A stretch of DNA of 64,000 nt from Hyphomicrobiales bacterium (GTDB lineage Bacteria; Pseudomonadota; Alphaproteobacteria; Rhizobiales; Xanthobacteraceae): the NCBI GenBank assembly GCA_017305555.1, contig JAFKKM010000033.1, positions 1 to 64,000 of the forward strand, read 5' to 3'. The notes beneath the pieces were generated by a model, which was not told the origin of the DNA, did no database searches, and was given only the letters and a program-made list of their open reading frames with translations. The position numbers and the translations under genes were made by a program. Position 1 is the first letter of the stretch; the number at the start of each line of letters is the position of its first letter. Below are positions 46,325 through 55,652 of this stretch, piece by piece.

Positions 46325-47680
46325 TCAAACTTGATCGGCTCGGGCCTCACGATAGAAAGATGGTTGTTGCGAGAAGGGATCCTCGTAGAGTGACCGCCCC
46401 GCCGTTTCCGGCATGAAGTGTAGTGCGGCAAGCCCAACGACGCACGTTGCCATCATGTAGTAGGCCGGCATTAGTTCGTTGCCGGTGATCGTGATCAGGC
46501 CGCTACTGACGGCCGGGGCCGTGCCGCCGAAGATCGACGTTGAGATGTTATAGGCGCTGGCGAAGCCGGCGAAGCGCACGTTTGTCGGGAACATCGCCGG
46601 GAAAGTCGCGGAGATGGTCGCGAGTTGCGGTACGTAGAGCAGCCCGAGCAGGATGAAGCCGACGCAGGCGCCGATCAGTCCGGTGCCCATCAGCATATAG
46701 AGCGGTGTCGCCAGCAGCAGCAGCCCGATCAGCGAAAAGCGCCACATCGGGCGGCGTCCGACGCGATCAGAAAGGCGACCCGCAAACGGCAGGAACAGCA
46801 TCATGAACAACATCCCGACCAGCGGCACCGTCAACGCTCCATCCGGCGACAGGCCGATACGTCGTTGCAGGTAGGTCGGCATGTAGCTGAGTAGCGTATA
46901 GTTGGCGACGTTGAGCGCGACCACCAGGCCGCCGACCACCAGCATGGGTCGCCAATGCCGTTGCAAAAGGGTGGCGAGTCCGGGGGAGGGTTGGCTTTCG
47001 CTCGCGGCTTCGCGAGTTCGAAACACCGGTGTGTCTTCCATGCGTACACGCAGATACATTCCGATCAGGCCCATCGGCGCGGCGATCAGGAATGGGATGC
47101 GCCATCCCCATGCGTGCATCGCCTCGTCGCCGAGCAGCAGCGAGAAGGTCAGCATTAGCGTCGCGCCCAGCGAAAAACCCGCCAGCGTGCCGAACTCCAG
47201 GAAACTGCCGTAGAAGCCGCGCCGCGCGTCGGGCGCGTATTCGGCCATGAACGTTGCTGCCCCGCCATATTCACCGCCAGTGGAAAATCCCTGCACCATC
47301 CGCAGGATGATGAGGATCAGTGGCGCCCACATGCCGATGCTGTCGTAGGATGGGATCAGACCAACCGACAGTGTCGCACCCGACATCAAGAGGATGGTGA
47401 GCGCCAGAACCGACTTGCGGCCCAGCCGGTCGCCCAGCGAACCCCAGAAGAAGCCGCCGAGCGGTCGCACCAGAAAGGAGATCGCGAAGGTCGCCAGTGC
47501 GAACAGCACCGCCTCTCCGACGTCGCCGGGAAACAGCGCCGAGGAAATGTAGGTGACGCCGTAGGCATAGATGCCGTAGTCGAACCATTCCGTGGCGTTG
47601 CCCATGGCTGAGGCGGCAATCGCGCGGTGCAGCGTGGCACGGTCGACGGTCGATGCGGAAATTGACGCCGAGTTGTTCAT
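46325..47680 (-). CDS. MFS transporter, metabolite:H+ symporter (MHS) family
   Basis: About 451 residues with twelve hydrophobic segments. The MHS marks are ATEWFDYGIYAYGVTYIS at the start, GSLGDRLGRKSVL in the first cytoplasmic loop, GEYGGAATFMAEYAP in helix 4/5, and GRLSDRVGRRPMW in the second half. Relatives such as ProP carry proline, betaine and ectoine. Its start codon overlaps the stop of the upstream MFS gene (ATGA), and that gene follows ectABCD. Uptake of ectoine or another osmolyte is therefore likely but not proved. The start at 47680 is preferred to a longer frame upstream. Confidence 0.9.
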   Translation of the reverse strand: MNNSASISASTVDRATLHRAIAASAMGNATEWFDYGIYAYGVTYISSALFPGDVGEAVLFALATFAISFLVRPLGGFFWGSLGDRLGRKSVLALTILLMSGATLSVGLIPSYDSIGMWAPLILIILRMVQGFSTGGEYGGAATFMAEYAPDARRGFYGSFLEFGTLAGFSLGATLMLTFSLLLGDEAMHAWGWRIPFLIAAPMGLIGMYLRVRMEDTPVFRTREAASESQPSPGLATLLQRHWRPMLVVGGLVVALNVANYTLLSYMPTYLQRRIGLSPDGALTVPLVGMLFMMLFLPFAGRLSDRVGRRPMWRFSLIGLLLLATPLYMLMGTGLIGACVGFILLGLLYVPQLATISATFPAMFPTNVRFAGFASAYNISTSIFGGTAPAVSSGLITITGNELMPAYYMMATCVVGLAALHFMPETAGRSLYEDPFSQQPSFYREARADQV

Positions 47681-48927
47681 GGCTGTTGTCCTTCGACCGC
47701 CGGGGCGTCGGGTGTGTTGGGATCGAGCAGCGACGCGATCGGCGTCGTGCGGGGAAGAATCTGGAAGTCCTGCTGTTCCGGAGACGGAACCGGCGGCATC
47801 GCCTGCTGGCGCCACAGGCCGAACGCGGTGGTCCCGCCGGCGCAGAGTGCTATGAACAGGAACAGCCCCCCGGTGCTCCAGCCCGTCATGAACAGCGCTC
47901 CGCCGATCGGTCCGAGTGCGGCGCCAACCGAATAGAGCAGCACCAGGCGTCCGCTTGCGGCAATCCGCTGGGAGCCGAGCAGGCGGTCATTGCAGTGCGC
48001 GACGCAGAGCGGATAGAGCGCAAAGCTCAGTCCGCCGAACATAGCGCCGAGGATCAGCAGCCACGGTCCGGGCGACTCCAGAAGCGAAATCGCAAGGCTG
48101 GTGTATAGCGCGGCCGCGAAGCTGAGCACGATGACCTGACGGCGATCGTAGAGATCGGAGAGTCGTCCCAATGGCCATTGAAGGGCGACGCCGCCGAGGA
48201 TCACGATCGTCATGAAGTTCGCTGTCTGTTTCAGGTCCAGTCCGAGCCGCCGGACCTGCACCGCCGCGAGGCCGTAGAACGCGCCCAGCATCAGGCCCGT
48301 AGTGACCGCGCCGACGGTGCCGAGCGGTGAACTGGCGAACAGCGTTGCGAGTCCGAATGACGTGGCTTCCGCCGGCGGCGGCGCCGACGTGCGTGTCAGA
48401 CACAGCGGAATAATCGAGAGCGAAATCAGCATCGAGGCGAGTTGGAACGGCACCGCCGGCAAATCGCCGCTGGCGCCGAGTAGCAGTTGCCCGATCGCCT
48501 GCCCGCAATAGAGCGAGACCATGTAAGCCGCCAGAACGCTGCCGCGCGCTTCGACCGTCGCACGTTCGTTGAGCCAGCTTTCAAGACAGACGAAAACGCC
48601 GGCGACGCAGAAACCATCGATGAATCGCAGGCCAGACCACAGCAACGGATGGTTGAACAGTGCATAGCCGAGCGTGCTGGCCGACAGGAGCGCGACGAAT
48701 GCGGCAAAGGCGCGAATGTGTCCGACACGGCGGACGGCGCGCCCCGAGCGCAGCGCGCCGACCACCAGCCCGGCGAAATAGGCAGTCGCCACGGCGCCGA
48801 TGACGATGGTGCTTTGTCCCGCCCGCTCAAGCCGCAAACTGAGCAGCGTCGCCATGAAACCGCTGCCCGCCATCAGCATGAAGATGGCGAGCAACAGGCT
48901 GCGAACCGGAGTAATGGCCGCCAGCAT
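47677..48927 (-). CDS. MFS transporter (YcaD-like)
   Basis: A 416-residue membrane protein with about twelve hydrophobic segments. YcaD-type features are LRLERAGQSTIVIGAVATAYFAGLVVGALRSGRAVRRVGHIRAFA, RFIDGFCVAGVFVCLESWLNERA and LQWPLGRLSDLYDRRQVI. Substrate unknown. It lies 118 bp after ectD and overlaps the next gene by four bases. The context suggests export or uptake of an ectoine or a precursor. Confidence 0.87.
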   Translation of the reverse strand: MLAAITPVRSLLLAIFMLMAGSGFMATLLSLRLERAGQSTIVIGAVATAYFAGLVVGALRSGRAVRRVGHIRAFAAFVALLSASTLGYALFNHPLLWSGLRFIDGFCVAGVFVCLESWLNERATVEARGSVLAAYMVSLYCGQAIGQLLLGASGDLPAVPFQLASMLISLSIIPLCLTRTSAPPPAEATSFGLATLFASSPLGTVGAVTTGLMLGAFYGLAAVQVRRLGLDLKQTANFMTIVILGGVALQWPLGRLSDLYDRRQVIVLSFAAALYTSLAISLLESPGPWLLILGAMFGGLSFALYPLCVAHCNDRLLGSQRIAASGRLVLLYSVGAALGPIGGALFMTGWSTGGLFLFIALCAGGTTAFGLWRQQAMPPVPSPEQQDFQILPRTTPIASLLDPNTPDAPAVEGQQP

Positions 48928-49045
48928 GGCGATTGCGGCGCGCGCCGTCAGGCCGCGCGCCGGCCTTCCGCCTGGTCTTCGCTGATCCGGGGCAGCACAC
49001 GATACAAGGCCCGGACGGCAGCATTGACGCGATGACGACCATCGC

Positions 49046-49966
49046 TCATGCGAGAGCTTGCTCCATCAAAGGTCCGCTCCGCGGTATCAGCGGTTTCGGC
49101 TCGCCCCGAGCCGCAATGAAACTCGGCCGCGGCTTCTTGACGCCGAACGGCTCTTGCAAGCGGTTGCTGACGGCGTTGTAGACGAAGAAGGCGTTGGCGC
49201 GCGGATAAGGCGTGATGTTGCCGTTCGATCCGTGCATGGTGTTGCAATCGAAGATCACCACGGTGCCGGCCTTGCCGGTCGGGGCTGTGATGCCGTGGCG
49301 ATGCGCGAGTTCGGTCAGGCTTTGCCGGTCGGGTACGCCGAATTCCTGCTTCTTCAGCGAGGTGCGATAGTGATCTTCCGGCGTTGCGCCGATGCACGTC
49401 AGGAATACGCGATGCGAGCCGGGCATTAGCATCAGCGGCCCGTTGTCCGGCGTGTTATCCGCCAGCAGAACCGACATGGACAACGCCTGCATACGCGGCA
49501 TGCCGTCCTCGACATGCCAGGTCTCGAAGTCGGAGTGCCAGTAAAACTCCTTGCCCTCGAAGCCGGGCTTGTAGTTAAGGCGCGACTGGTGGACGTAGAC
49601 CTTGTCGCCGAGCAGGAATTGAGCGACTCCGGCAAGCCGTATGTCGGCAGCGAGGCGTTCAATGACCTTGCTTTGGGTATGGATCTCGAAGATGGAGCGG
49701 ATTTCGTCACCGCCGGGCTCGGTGATGACGGTCTCCGGGTTGAGGCCCTTGGGTCCCGACAGCAATTCCCTGGACTGTTTTTGCAGGTAAGCGACTTCCT
49801 CCGGCGAGAACACGTTCTCGAGCACAAGGAAGCCGTTTCGACCAAATTGTTCGGCCTGCTGCCGCGTCAGCGGCGCGTTCTCAGTCCACTCGCTATGAAC
49901 GACCGGGTCGAGACGCGGAAGCATCTGCGCTTCCGCGGTGACACGTGACGGATAGATGTCGGTCAT
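49046..49966 (-). CDS. ectD: Ectoine hydroxylase
   Basis: A 306-residue Fe(II)/2-oxoglutarate dioxygenase that makes 5-hydroxyectoine from ectoine. The iron facial triad is in EFYWHSDFETWHVEDGMP (His and Asp) and DCNTMHGSNGNITPYPRANAF (distal His). The FETWHxEDGMPRMQALS segment is characteristic of EctD. The length is normal. It is the fourth gene of the ect operon, 21 bp after ectC. Confidence 0.96.
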   Translation of the reverse strand: MTDIYPSRVTAEAQMLPRLDPVVHSEWTENAPLTRQQAEQFGRNGFLVLENVFSPEEVAYLQKQSRELLSGPKGLNPETVITEPGGDEIRSIFEIHTQSKVIERLAADIRLAGVAQFLLGDKVYVHQSRLNYKPGFEGKEFYWHSDFETWHVEDGMPRMQALSMSVLLADNTPDNGPLMLMPGSHRVFLTCIGATPEDHYRTSLKKQEFGVPDRQSLTELAHRHGITAPTGKAGTVVIFDCNTMHGSNGNITPYPRANAFFVYNAVSNRLQEPFGVKKPRPSFIAARGEPKPLIPRSGPLMEQALA

Positions 49967-49987
49967 TGTGATCCTCTCGCAAGAGTT

Positions 49988-50404
49988 TCAGGAATTGACG
50001 GCGGCCTTCTGCGGCGCCATGTCGGCTTCGGCCGGATAAGCGCCGGTCTCGTCATGCACTTCCTGACCGGTCACCGGCGGATTGAACACGCAGGCCGTCA
50101 GGATGTCGGTCTTGGGGCGAACGATGTGGTTGTCGTGCTTGTTCAGCGCGTACATCACGCCCGGCGCGAGCGTGTGGATTTCGCCGGTGCCGAGATCCTC
50201 GATGGTCCCGGTCCCCTGAAGTACGAAAACGGCCTCGAGATGGTTCTGGTAATGCATCTTGAGTTCCTCGCCCGCATACATCGTGGTGATGTGGAACGAG
50301 AAGCCCATGTTGTCGCTCTTGAGGAGAAGACGCGCGCTGTCCCAGCCCTTCGACTTGACGAGCCGGTCGGTCTTTCGGATGTCGTTGAGTTGACGAACGA
50401 TCAT
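49988..50404 (-). CDS. ectC: Ectoine synthase
   Basis: A 138-residue cupin that closes N-gamma-acetyl-diaminobutyrate to ectoine. [28 protein letters not shown] is the standard start. The iron ligands fit E in [13 protein letters not shown] and Tyr/His in [16 protein letters not shown]. The length and spacing are normal for EctC. It lies 19 bp after ectB. Confidence 0.97.
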   Translation of the reverse strand: MIVRQLNDIRKTDRLVKSKGWDSARLLLKSDNMGFSFHITTMYAGEELKMHYQNHLEAVFVLQGTGTIEDLGTGEIHTLAPGVMYALNKHDNHIVRPKTDILTACVFNPPVTGQEVHDETGAYPAEADMAPQKAAVNS

Positions 50405-50423
50405 TTGCTTTTTCCTTCTTTGT

Positions 50424-51749
50424 TTATTCGGCGGCGATGCCGTAACTGCCGGTCATCACCGTGCGGACAGACTTCTCGAGAATGTCGAGCCCGGTCGAGA
50501 GCGCGTCGTCGTCGATGGTGAGGGGCGCGAGCACCTTGACGATTTCGTCGTGCGCGCCGCTGGTTTCGATGATGAGCCCGGCGTCGAAACAGGCACCGGT
50601 AATGCCGACGGCAATGTCGCCTGAACCAACATCGAGACCGCGCATCATGCCGCGGCCGCGTGTCGAAAGGCCGAATTCGTCAGCCACGTCATCAAGACGG
50701 TTCGCCAGCAATTGCCCTTTGCGCTCGATGTCTTTCTCGAAGGCACCGTTCTGCCAGAAGTGCCGCAGTGCTGCCGTTGCAGTGACGAAGGCGTGGTTGT
50801 TGCCACGGAACGTGCCGTTGTGTTCGCCCGGCGACCATTGATCCAGTTCCGGACGGAACAGGGTCAGGGCGAAAGGCAGTCCCATGCCGGAGAGCGATTT
50901 CGCCATGGTGACGATATCGGGCGTGAAGCCCATGCCTTCGAAACTGAAGAACGTTCCGGTACGTCCGCAACCGGCCTGAATATCATCGACGATCAGCAGC
51001 GCGCCATGACGCCTGGCGATATCGGCGATGGTGCGCAACCATTCCGGCGACGCGGTGTTGAGGCCGCCTTCGCCCTGAACGGTTTCGACCAGAATCGCGG
51101 CCGGCGCATCGAGCCCGCTGGAGGGGTCGGACAATCGCTTGTCCAGCAGTGCGGCGGTGTCGATATCCGGGCCATGATAGCCATCGTATGGTTCGTGGCT
51201 GACATGGCTGAGCGGCACGCCTGCGCCGGTACGCTTTGCGGCATTGCCGGTGCAGGCCAGCGCTCCCAGCGTCATACCATGGAAGCCGTTCGTGAACGCG
51301 ATCACGATTTCACGGCCGGTCACCTTGCGGGCCAGTTTGATCGCGGCCTCGACCGCGTTGGTACCGGTCGGTCCGGTGAACATGGCGCGATAGTCCAGCC
51401 CGCGCGGTTTCAGAATCAGCGACTCGAACGTTTCGAGAAATTCCGCCTTGGCGTCGGTGTGCAGATCGAGGCCGTGCGCGATACCATCCGCCGAAATGTA
51501 GTCGATCAGCGCGTTCTTCAGCGCCGGATGATTGTGGCCGTAGTTGAGGGTCGAGCACCCCGACAGGAAGTCGAGATAGCGGCCGCCCTGATTGTCATAC
51601 ATCCAGACGTCTTCGGCTTTGTTGAACTGGCGCGGCATGGTGCGCGCATAGCTGCGCACCTCGGATTCGCGGCGCTCGTAGATTGAACGGTCGGGAACGC
51701 GAAAGGTCGGTTTGGGCCGTGTCCGACTGGTAATGGTGGTTGTGGTCAT
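50424..51749 (-). CDS. ectB: Diaminobutyrate-2-oxoglutarate transaminase
   Basis: A 441-residue PLP enzyme that makes 2,4-diaminobutyrate from aspartate semialdehyde. The PLP Lys is in [38 protein letters not shown] and [17 protein letters not shown] are EctB blocks. [20 protein letters not shown] holds the PLP Asp. The start at 51749 overlaps the ectA stop (ATGA). A longer upstream frame is not supported. Confidence 0.96.
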   Translation of the reverse strand: MTTTTITSRTRPKPTFRVPDRSIYERRESEVRSYARTMPRQFNKAEDVWMYDNQGGRYLDFLSGCSTLNYGHNHPALKNALIDYISADGIAHGLDLHTDAKAEFLETFESLILKPRGLDYRAMFTGPTGTNAVEAAIKLARKVTGREIVIAFTNGFHGMTLGALACTGNAAKRTGAGVPLSHVSHEPYDGYHGPDIDTAALLDKRLSDPSSGLDAPAAILVETVQGEGGLNTASPEWLRTIADIARRHGALLIVDDIQAGCGRTGTFFSFEGMGFTPDIVTMAKSLSGMGLPFALTLFRPELDQWSPGEHNGTFRGNNHAFVTATAALRHFWQNGAFEKDIERKGQLLANRLDDVADEFGLSTRGRGMMRGLDVGSGDIAVGITGACFDAGLIIETSGAHDEIVKVLAPLTIDDDALSTGLDILEKSVRTVMTGSYGIAAE

Positions 51750-52279
51750 CTCGTCAGATCTCCTGATTTTGATTCCGGGAGTGTCGACTTGGAGTGCCGA
51801 CTTGGCAGCGGACCGATGCGGGCCAGCCATTCGGTGGCATGTGCGCCGTCGAAATGCGCGGTGCACTCGAACATCGTGCTTCGCGTCAACGGGGCGCCCC
51901 ATGTGCGGGCGAGTCCGTTGAACAACGCCCAGGATGGACTGTTGTCATCCGTCACGGTGGTGATGAGATGCGTCGTATCTTCAATCGACGTGCGGTTCAG
52001 CAGCGCGTTGATCATGCGTTGAGCAAGGCGTCTGCCGCGCGCCGCTTTGGCGACCGCGACCTGCCAGACAAAGAAGCTGTCCGGCTCTGTCGGCGGCCGA
52101 TAACCTGAAACCCACCCGACGATCTGTCCGTTGCATTCGGCAACAATGCAGAAGTCCGCAAAGTGCGTGCACTGGAGAAGGTTGCAATAAGCGGAATTGG
52201 GATCCAGCGGTGTGCAGGTTGCGATCAAACGCGAGATCGCAGGACCATCTGCGGCCGTCGGCCTTCTCAGCCGAAGCAT
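51746..52279 (-). CDS. ectA: Diaminobutyrate N-acetyltransferase
   Basis: A GNAT enzyme that acetylates the gamma-amino group of 2,4-diaminobutyrate. It has RRPTAADGPAISRLIATCTPLDPNSAYCNLLQCTHFADFC (the EctA-specific start), then motif A in FFVWQVAVAKAARGRRLAQRMINALL and TTVTDDNSPSWALFNGLA. The ATG at 52279 (MLRLRRPTAADG, about 177 residues) fits the family and is chosen. An ATG at 52411 would add 44 residues, partly a heptad repeat (NSENEAI, NSEIEAI) with AT-rich codons unlike the rest. It is the first gene of the ect operon. Confidence 0.92.
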   Translation of the reverse strand: MLRLRRPTAADGPAISRLIATCTPLDPNSAYCNLLQCTHFADFCIVAECNGQIVGWVSGYRPPTEPDSFFVWQVAVAKAARGRRLAQRMINALLNRTSIEDTTHLITTVTDDNSPSWALFNGLARTWGAPLTRSTMFECTAHFDGAHATEWLARIGPLPSRHSKSTLPESKSGDLTR

Positions 52280-52349
52280 TTCGCTCGAATCTGGGCCGGC
52301 CCCTGAGGTCCGCGTCGGGGACACCTCGGAACCGGCGATCTGTCGCCTT

Positions 52350-52391
52350 TTAATTGCTTCGATTTCCGAATTAATTGCTTCATTCTCCGAA
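52350..52391. repeat. Tandem 21-bp direct repeat upstream of ectA
   Basis: Two units begin TTAATTGCTTC and end TCCGAA, with about 17 of 21 positions alike (52350-52370 and 52371-52391). A partial third TTAAATGG follows. They lie within the possible N-terminal extension of ectA or in its leader. Confidence 0.65.
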
Positions 52392-52432
52392 TTAAATGGA
52401 GCGTACCCCATGAGCTAGTTGATGGCAATACA

Positions 52433-52489
52433 GCGATATATCGCGGAATTCACGTTATTCAACCCTAGAAAATGATTCGTTTTTCGAAT
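52433..52489. promoter_or_regulatory. Palindromes in the ectA-ectR gap
   Basis: GCGATATATCGC (52433-52444) is a perfect twelve-base palindrome, and ATTCG (52475-52479) / CGAAT (52485-52489) form a second dyad around TTTTT. They lie between the divergent ectA and marR-type genes, where EctR-class regulators bind in other bacteria. Confidence 0.5.
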
Positions 52490-52561
52490 GAAAACTGAAA
52501 GTTTTGGGCTGGGGCCGAGTGCGATTAGTTTCGGCGCGGCTCTCGCGCTAAGAAAAGACCC

Positions 52562-53050
52562 ATGAAATCAGAAATCGCCTCACTGACGCTGCGCGCCCTG
52601 CGACGGGTGCTGCGCGCGACCGAGATCGGCAGCCGGCAATTGGCCGTCGCGACAGGTCTCACGACATCGCAATGGCTGGTGTTGCGGGAGATCGACGCTC
52701 GCGAGGAAACCACGCCTGGTGCCGTTGCGCAGGCGCTCCAGTTCAGTCAGGCAACGATTACGACGATTGTCGATCGGCTGGTCGTGCTCGATCTGGTGCA
52801 GCGCAAGCGCAACGCAAACGATAGGCGCCAGTTTCTCCTGACGGCAACGCCCGCAGGCAGGAATGTGGTGGCCGATGCACCGGATCTGCTTCATCTGACA
52901 TTCACGGATCGCTTCGTCCGGCTGCCGCAATGGGAGCAGGCCATGATACTTGCCGCTGTCGAACGGCTGGCTGCGCTGATGGATGCGGAGAATATCGACG
53001 CAGCGCCATTGCTGGACAGCGGCGCCATCGATCGTTCTCAACCCAAATAG
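52562..53050 (+). CDS. ectR: MarR-family regulator of the ectoine operon (EctR-like)
   Basis: A 162-residue MarR protein. The winged helix is ATGLTTSQWLVLREIDAREETTPGAVAQALQFSQATITTIVDRLVVLDLVQRKRNANDRRQF. It sits divergent from ectABCD, the position of EctR in Methylophaga and other ectoine producers, where it represses the operon at low salt. EctR function is inferred from position; orthology was not tested. Confidence 0.82.
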   Translation: MKSEIASLTLRALRRVLRATEIGSRQLAVATGLTTSQWLVLREIDAREETTPGAVAQALQFSQATITTIVDRLVVLDLVQRKRNANDRRQFLLTATPAGRNVVADAPDLLHLTFTDRFVRLPQWEQAMILAAVERLAALMDAENIDAAPLLDSGAIDRSQPK

Positions 53051-53210
53051 GTCGGCTTAGGGCGGCGGGGCTGGCGCACGTTGTTAGATCAAGCGTACGG
53101 CGTTTCTCGCCGTTGAAGCCCACAAACACTGGGAGGTGATCAGTGCCAAGATGCCGCGCGACATTTGTCGTTTTGTGGATGTTTCCAAGCGATCTGACGC
53201 CTTCTACAGA

Positions 53211-53718
53211 TCAGAGGTCGAGAGTCAGGTGGCTTGTGAAAGCTCGTGAGCAGCACGTTAGGATCGCATGATCTCGAGCGCGTTCTTCTGGCGTTAGATA
53301 GTTATCTCGATGATCAACTTGACCGGAAAGAACGTTCGTGATGCATCTGCTGCAGATTCCCTGGCGGCACATGCTGGGTATAAATACGCCGTTCTGGTCG
53401 AAAATCTCAAGAGTGGTGTGATCGGCCGGAATATTGAACTGCCGGCGAGTGCTGGCGATCTCGACCGTAAATTGATCGATTGTCGGTGCCGAATTTTCCA
53501 ACCGCAAACGTTTCCAGATGGGGTTGTTGATATGGAAAGCCGGCCCGCAGCGTGGCATTCACGACGCCTGCATTCAGTCCTGCGGAACCACAGACATAAA
53601 CATGCACGTTTCGAGGTAGGCTCGCGACGAAGCGCCTGATGTCGACGCGCTGATCGATTGAGAGGACGTCAGCGCCCGATAGAGGGCGCTTGCCCCGGGT
53701 GATCGAGCACGCGCGCAC
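53211..53718 (-). pseudogene. Remnant of a phthalate/vanillate-type ferredoxin reductase
   Basis: One frame (to 53211) ends with a plant-type 2Fe-2S ferredoxin domain: FIPSMCRQGICSRCITNVLSGQVDHRDNYLTPEERARDHAILTCCSRA, with the C-x4-C-x2-C and distal Cys. The other frame (from 53718) has RNVHVYVCGSAGLNAGVVNATLRAG, the end of an NAD-binding domain. They are joined by a frameshift near 53540. The FMN-binding part and most of the NAD-binding part are gone. VanB-like reductases normally have about 315 residues. It borders the accessory segment. Confidence 0.78.
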
Positions 53719-53789
53719 ATCCTCTCGCCGTTAGCGACGAGCCGCATTCATCGTTTCGATACAGCGGTCGCGAATGGTGCGCCGGTCCG

Positions 53790-54869
53790 TCACATCGCGT
53801 TGGCGCGTGCAAGTGCTGCGGTCAAGTTGGTTTGCGTCACTTCCGACTGGAAGTTCTGAACGTAGGGCGCATCCGCCAGCGTGCGCGCCGCGATGGTCTC
53901 GATCGCCGTCGCCGCGCCATCGCGCAGGCCGAGATCGGCCAGCGACACCGGGAGACCGGCCGCGCGATAGAATGTCTTCATGTCGGCCAGGAAATCATCG
54001 GAACGGCCTTCGAGGCACAGTTGCGCCAACAGGCCGAATGCCACCTGCTCGCCATGCAGCGCGCCGCTGAGAGCCGGGATGGCCGAGAAGCCGCGGGTCA
54101 GCGCGTGTGAAATAGACAGCCCGCCGCTCTCGAAGCCGAGCCCGCTCGACAGGATGGTGGCTTCGACGACACGCTCGAACGCTTCGTTTGGCATTTTCGC
54201 GGTGACCGCCTCGAGCGCGGCCAGGGTATCCTCGCGCACGGTGCGATAGCATTGATCGGCGATCATCAGCGCCAGCGAGGTTGAGCGTCCCTTGTAGAAG
54301 TTGAGGCCGCCGGCGCGCGCGCACTGCTCGACCTCGAATTTCTTGCTGAGCGCATCGCCGACGCCGGCGACGAAGAAGCGGCGCGGCGCGCCCGCGATCA
54401 AAGCGGTATCGACCACCACGGCGTCCGGATTGGTCGCCATCAGCCGCACCTCGCTGAGCGAATGATCCTCACGATAAAGCACCACGAGGCGGCTAGTCGG
54501 CGCGTCGTTGGAGGCAACTGTCGGCACGATCAACAGCGCGCCGCCGCGCGCGATGCGGACGCCCTTGGCGTTGTCGATGGTCTTGCCGCCGCCGACGCCG
54601 ATGACGACGTCGCTTTGCGCGGTCGCCGCCCGCGCGGTCATCTCGTCGATCTTTTCCGCCGTGCATTCGCCGCTGAACGCCGCGAACGTCGGCGTCACGT
54701 CGGAATTCACGAACACCGCTTCTAGCTTCGCCCGGATCAGGTCCATCACCGCCGCGTCAACGATGACGAACGGGCGACGGCCATAGAGCGCCACCAGTGG
54801 GGCCAGTTCAGCCAGCGCGCCCGGCCCCTGAACGTAGCGGTGCGGACCGCCGAAAACGCGCATGGTCAT
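53790..54869 (-). CDS. Glycerol dehydrogenase-family (iron-containing alcohol dehydrogenase)
   Basis: A 359-residue metal-dependent NAD(P) oxidoreductase. DVVIGVGGGKTIDNAKGVRI is the cofactor loop of GldA-type enzymes. Likely metal ligands are Asp in VAGVGDALSKKFE, His in SISHALTRGF and His in GALHGEQVAFGLL. Relatives include glycerol dehydrogenase and glycerol-1-phosphate dehydrogenase, which cannot be told apart here. It is the last gene of the minus-strand operon, and its ATG overlaps the stop of the SDR gene (ATGA). Confidence 0.9.
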   Translation of the reverse strand: MTMRVFGGPHRYVQGPGALAELAPLVALYGRRPFVIVDAAVMDLIRAKLEAVFVNSDVTPTFAAFSGECTAEKIDEMTARAATAQSDVVIGVGGGKTIDNAKGVRIARGGALLIVPTVASNDAPTSRLVVLYREDHSLSEVRLMATNPDAVVVDTALIAGAPRRFFVAGVGDALSKKFEVEQCARAGGLNFYKGRSTSLALMIADQCYRTVREDTLAALEAVTAKMPNEAFERVVEATILSSGLGFESGGLSISHALTRGFSAIPALSGALHGEQVAFGLLAQLCLEGRSDDFLADMKTFYRAAGLPVSLADLGLRDGAATAIETIAARTLADAPYVQNFQSEVTQTNLTAALARANAM

Positions 54870-55642
54870 GTGTCACCCCAGACAAAATCGCGGCGGCCGC
54901 CGTCCATGCAGATCAACGCACCGTTGATGAAGGATGCCTGCACCGAGCAGAGATAAGCAATCAGCGCGCCGACCTCGCCGGGCTGGCAGAAACGCTTGAG
55001 CGGGTTCTGACCGGCGATCACCTCGCGCTTGGCGTCGGAGAAGCCGGCGATCAGTTCAGTCTCGACATAACCCGGCGCGATGGCGTTGACGGTGATGCCG
55101 TCGCCGCCGACTTCCTTGGCCATGGTGCGGGTGAAACCGATCACGCCGGCCTTGGCGGCGGAATAATTGGTGACGCCGGGCCGCCCGCCGCCGGTGACAT
55201 TCATCGACGAGGTATTGACGATGCGGCCATAGCCGGTCTTGCGCAGAAATGGCGTCGCGAACTTGCTGCACAGGAAGGTACTGCGCAGATGCGTGTTCAT
55301 AATGATGTCCCAATCGGACACCGACATATCGGCGGCGTGGCGGCCAAGATACTTGCCGCCCGCGCCGGCGTTGTTGATCAGGATATTAAGCCCGCCCAAG
55401 CCTTCCGCCGCTTCGCGCACCACGCGTTCCGCGCTCGTCTCGTCCGAGACGTCGCCGATACAGACGACGGTTTTCGTGCCGTTCGCCCGCAGTTCGGCGG
55501 CGGTTGCTTCTGCGGCAGTCGCATCGATATCGTTGATGGCAATCGCAACGCCCTCGGCGGCGAGCGCCGTCGCTTCCGCCTTGCCGATGCCGCGCGCCGC
55601 GCCGGTGACCAGTGCGGTCTTGCCTGCAATCCCTAAGTCCAT
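54866..55642 (-). CDS. Short-chain dehydrogenase/reductase
   Basis: A 258-residue classical SDR. Cofactor motif TGAARGIG, NNAGAGG, and the catalytic group with Ser in NTSSMNVTGG and Tyr-x3-Lys in TNYSAAKAGVIGF, then APGYVETELI, all fit. The end FINGALICMDGGRRDFVWGDT is longer than usual. It lies 10 bp after a permease gene and overlaps the dehydrogenase gene. It is likely a step in the catabolism of the imported compound. Confidence 0.92.
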   Translation of the reverse strand: MDLGIAGKTALVTGAARGIGKAEATALAAEGVAIAINDIDATAAEATAAELRANGTKTVVCIGDVSDETSAERVVREAAEGLGGLNILINNAGAGGKYLGRHAADMSVSDWDIIMNTHLRSTFLCSKFATPFLRKTGYGRIVNTSSMNVTGGGRPGVTNYSAAKAGVIGFTRTMAKEVGGDGITVNAIAPGYVETELIAGFSDAKREVIAGQNPLKRFCQPGEVGALIAYLCSVQASFINGALICMDGGRRDFVWGDT

Positions 55643-55652
55643 GTCGTCTCCT

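Noticed and set aside
49046-52411. A new variant of ectoine synthesis
   Set aside because: All four enzymes have standard motifs and lengths; only the transporter pair and the regulatory region are unusual.
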